NCBI GenBank assembly: GCA_018340805.1
Contig: JACMZG010001911.1
Location: 49,975,713 to 50,039,712, forward strand
Direction: 5' to 3'
Length of the DNA: 64,000 nucleotides
DNA from: Microvelia longipes
Taxonomy: Eukaryota; Arthropoda; Insecta; Hemiptera; Veliidae
The notes beneath the pieces were generated by a model, which was given only the letters and a program-made list of their open reading frames with translations, was not told the DNA's origin and ran no database searches. Below, piece after piece: positions 61,777 through 64,000 of the stretch; position 1 is the first letter of the stretch, and each line of letters begins with the position of its first letter. A program made the translations under genes and the position numbers.

Positions 61777-64000
61777 TTAAACCTTGCCGCCTTCGAATAA
61801 AATTGACAAATTTAATGGGGTTCTTCAATTCATATAAAATCCAATGTTTAACTACATCTTCCTGAAAATCCTTGGTGATTTACTTCCTCCCTGGGACTAT
61901 TAACGAACTCTATTTATGCTGTATGTATTTGTGACTGAAACTGTCACTACTACTAATTTTAAGTTATTACGAGAACTTAAAATTTACTAGAATTGTTCCA
62001 AAGTCGTACTAGTCCATTGTAGGCCCGCCCAAGTCACTTATGATTGACACTGCCATCTCTAGACACCAGTGGCTCTGTTTTTTTTATTATATTGTATTGT
62101 TGAAATGAAAGCTATGTCATGCTATTTATCATCAACATAGGAGTTCCTTATTTTTTTATCTCAAACAATAATTAAATAAAGGAATCTAATTTAGTTTTTG
62201 TCACGGTCTTCTAATTTTTTATATTATTTATTTTCCATATTTACAATAAATTTATTGATGCAACATGACCATAATATTAGTATTGAACATAACGGTTAAT
62301 TAAATAAACAACTTAAGATTAAATATTTGTAAACCATTGACTATTGACTTCATCGTCAATCAAAACTGGTGACCATCCTCCTGCTGTGATAAATTACAGG
62401 AATCTTTCCACTTTTAAGACCACTTTTTGTGTTGTGGATTACCTAATGTGTAATTATTTTGCTTTACAAAACATAGTCCAAAAAATCAATTCAAACTATG
62501 AATACAAATCTATATACCTTGCATTTTATTGTCATATGATTTATATATGTGAACTAAATAAAAAATTAATGTTTATAGCTTTATTATTTTACATAATAAA
62601 AACGACCTTAGACCATGGATTTTCATATTATAGATTCCTCATAAGAATCAACTTCTTTTGACCAACTCAACTTGACCTTTAAATTTGTGTATAATCGAGT
62701 TCAAAAGTTTATTAAGTAATTTGGCTAGATATAGCATTGGCTTACTAGCACAATCAGGACGATAGTTCCCACACAATTTATCTATTAGCACATTCCGAAA
62801 CATAAAATAGTGACCAAATAGTTTCGTAAACTTTCACCCCACTATTTCGAAATTTTGTATTTCTAGGATGGTTATAATGGGGGATCTCCAGTGTGACACT
62901 GTGACCTCACACTACCTCGGTACTCAATTTCATTTGACACTAAGATAAAAATCTTAAAACAATATTATTCATTAAGAAAATGTATGAGAGGTAATTTATG
63001 TAAAATATAAAATTTACATTCATTATGGTTGACATTAATTGAATATATTAAAGACTATACTTTTTCAATATTATTTTTTAGATGAATTGCTTATTTCTGA
63101 ATTTAAAAAAATAATTTGATAACTTTGCCAACTTTAACCTTTTCTTATTAAATATTTTGCTTTTTGAAGTACTTTTATTTATTATATGATGCACACCTAT
63201 TAGATAAAAACATGGATATTCCGTAGGGTTAGAAATATAGGAAAATGGAGATGAGTGGATAAAGTTAAAAATATATTAGAAAAGCCGGTTGTAGAAAAAA
63301 AAAAAATTATATTGGACATTAGATTTGTTTAGATTTCTGTGTTCAAGTCCAATTTGGATGGATAAGTTGAATGTGTACACCAAATTGTTAGGTCAAGCAG
63401 TCAATTAGTTCGCATTATATTTTATTATTTCAACAAAATTTTATATCTATTTCAACCAAAATGCTGCAACCTTAATCTGGAGGTTATAGGCATATGTCTT
63501 TAATACGTATCAAAAACTTCTATCAATGATTGATTATTTTTAATATTGATATATTGTGTTTGAATGATTCGTTTATGCAGTTTGGAAATGTCTTTAAGGA
63601 CAGAGGCGGATTGGTTAAGTTTATTTTAGTTGAAAAACAGAAATTAAAAATCACACTCTCTTAAAAACATTTTAAAATTAGATTAAAACTAAAAAAAGAA
63701 AGCTTCATAATTAAAGTATTTTAATAAGGTCTATTAAAAATTATTCTTTTTGTTTCAGCCAGATATGAAATAAAAATAATATTATAGATTATAATAATTA
63801 TACCCCCTCTCACAGAACCCAATGCCAACAATTTTTCAAAAGGAAAAATGAGATCTGGAGAAATTTTCATTTCTCTAAAAGCCTTTCTGGAGAAGGTCTT
63901 ATGCCAGTATTAAAAGATAATACACTTTTTAAAGCTTAATTAAGCTAAAATAAAATGATTACAATAACAAAAATAAAATTAATATAAAAACTAATCGGTG
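61777..64000. other. AT-rich intergenic DNA to the window end
   Basis: The 105-codon frame at 62344-62661 encodes a hydrophobic, Tyr- and Ile-rich product with no recognisable domain and composition matching the AT bias. I do not call it a gene. No repeats with partners in the window were found. Confidence 0.4.

Noticed and set aside
62344..62661. 105-codon frame as a possible membrane protein
   Set aside because: The composition follows local AT bias, with no domain, signal peptide or conserved motif visible.

Overview
This window looks like AT-rich, repeat-dominated nuclear DNA from an invertebrate animal, most likely an arthropod. The evidence is indirect. It has eukaryotic retrotransposons of several classes (Copia LTR, Jockey-type, CR1/L2-like and RNase H-bearing LINEs, Penelope-like elements), tRNA-headed SINE-like repeats, hAT-type miniature elements with 8-bp target duplications, foldback elements, and many long (TA)n tracts. 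I find no convincing host protein-coding gene, rRNA or intact tRNA. Almost every recognisable protein segment is a decayed piece of a transposable element. The species cannot be named from this sequence.

Layout. 0-7 kb holds a LINE RNase H/tail fragment (minus), a foldback element (2672-3640), a Penelope-like RT pseudogene (3692-4610), a LINE tail and a Jockey-type ORF1 fragment. 7.4-9.2 kb is a non-autonomous hAT-like element with matching 8-bp target duplications, itself carrying a nested hairpin MITE. 10.9-11.3 kb is a 39-bp tandem array. 12.6-14.1 kb has a second hairpin MITE copy and a short retroposon with a 15-bp target duplication. 16.7-22.7 kb contains three copies of a ~300-bp MITE family (two further copies lie at 34.3 and 46.7 kb), a tandem array of a GACGAGCGAA motif and foldback repeats. 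22.7-23.4 kb and 61.2-61.8 kb are foldback repeats whose arms carry hammerhead-like motifs. 26.3 kb has a tRNA-headed SINE. 27.8-32.5 kb contains LINE tails and a Penelope-like RT remnant with an intact YVDD.

The best-defined object is a complete but dead Copia retrotransposon at 36321-44206, with LTRs, primer binding site, polypurine tract and a GTGTC target duplication. It landed in a tRNA-headed SINE and was later invaded by a minus-strand Jockey-type LINE (37482 to about 40440). 50.57-51.75 kb is a Penelope-like remnant with a GIY-YIG endonuclease ORF between inverted terminal copies. 56447-58995 is a near-perfect 2.5-kb palindrome with terminal CAGGGTGGTCC.

The genes do not form a pathway; the region is an archive of nested insertions. 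The most interesting shared theme is a small RNA-like core (CTGAnGA, short hairpin, GAAA) recurring in several unrelated-looking repeats. It includes a type III hammerhead-like layout at 53954-53990 with a diverged copy at 47105-47145.
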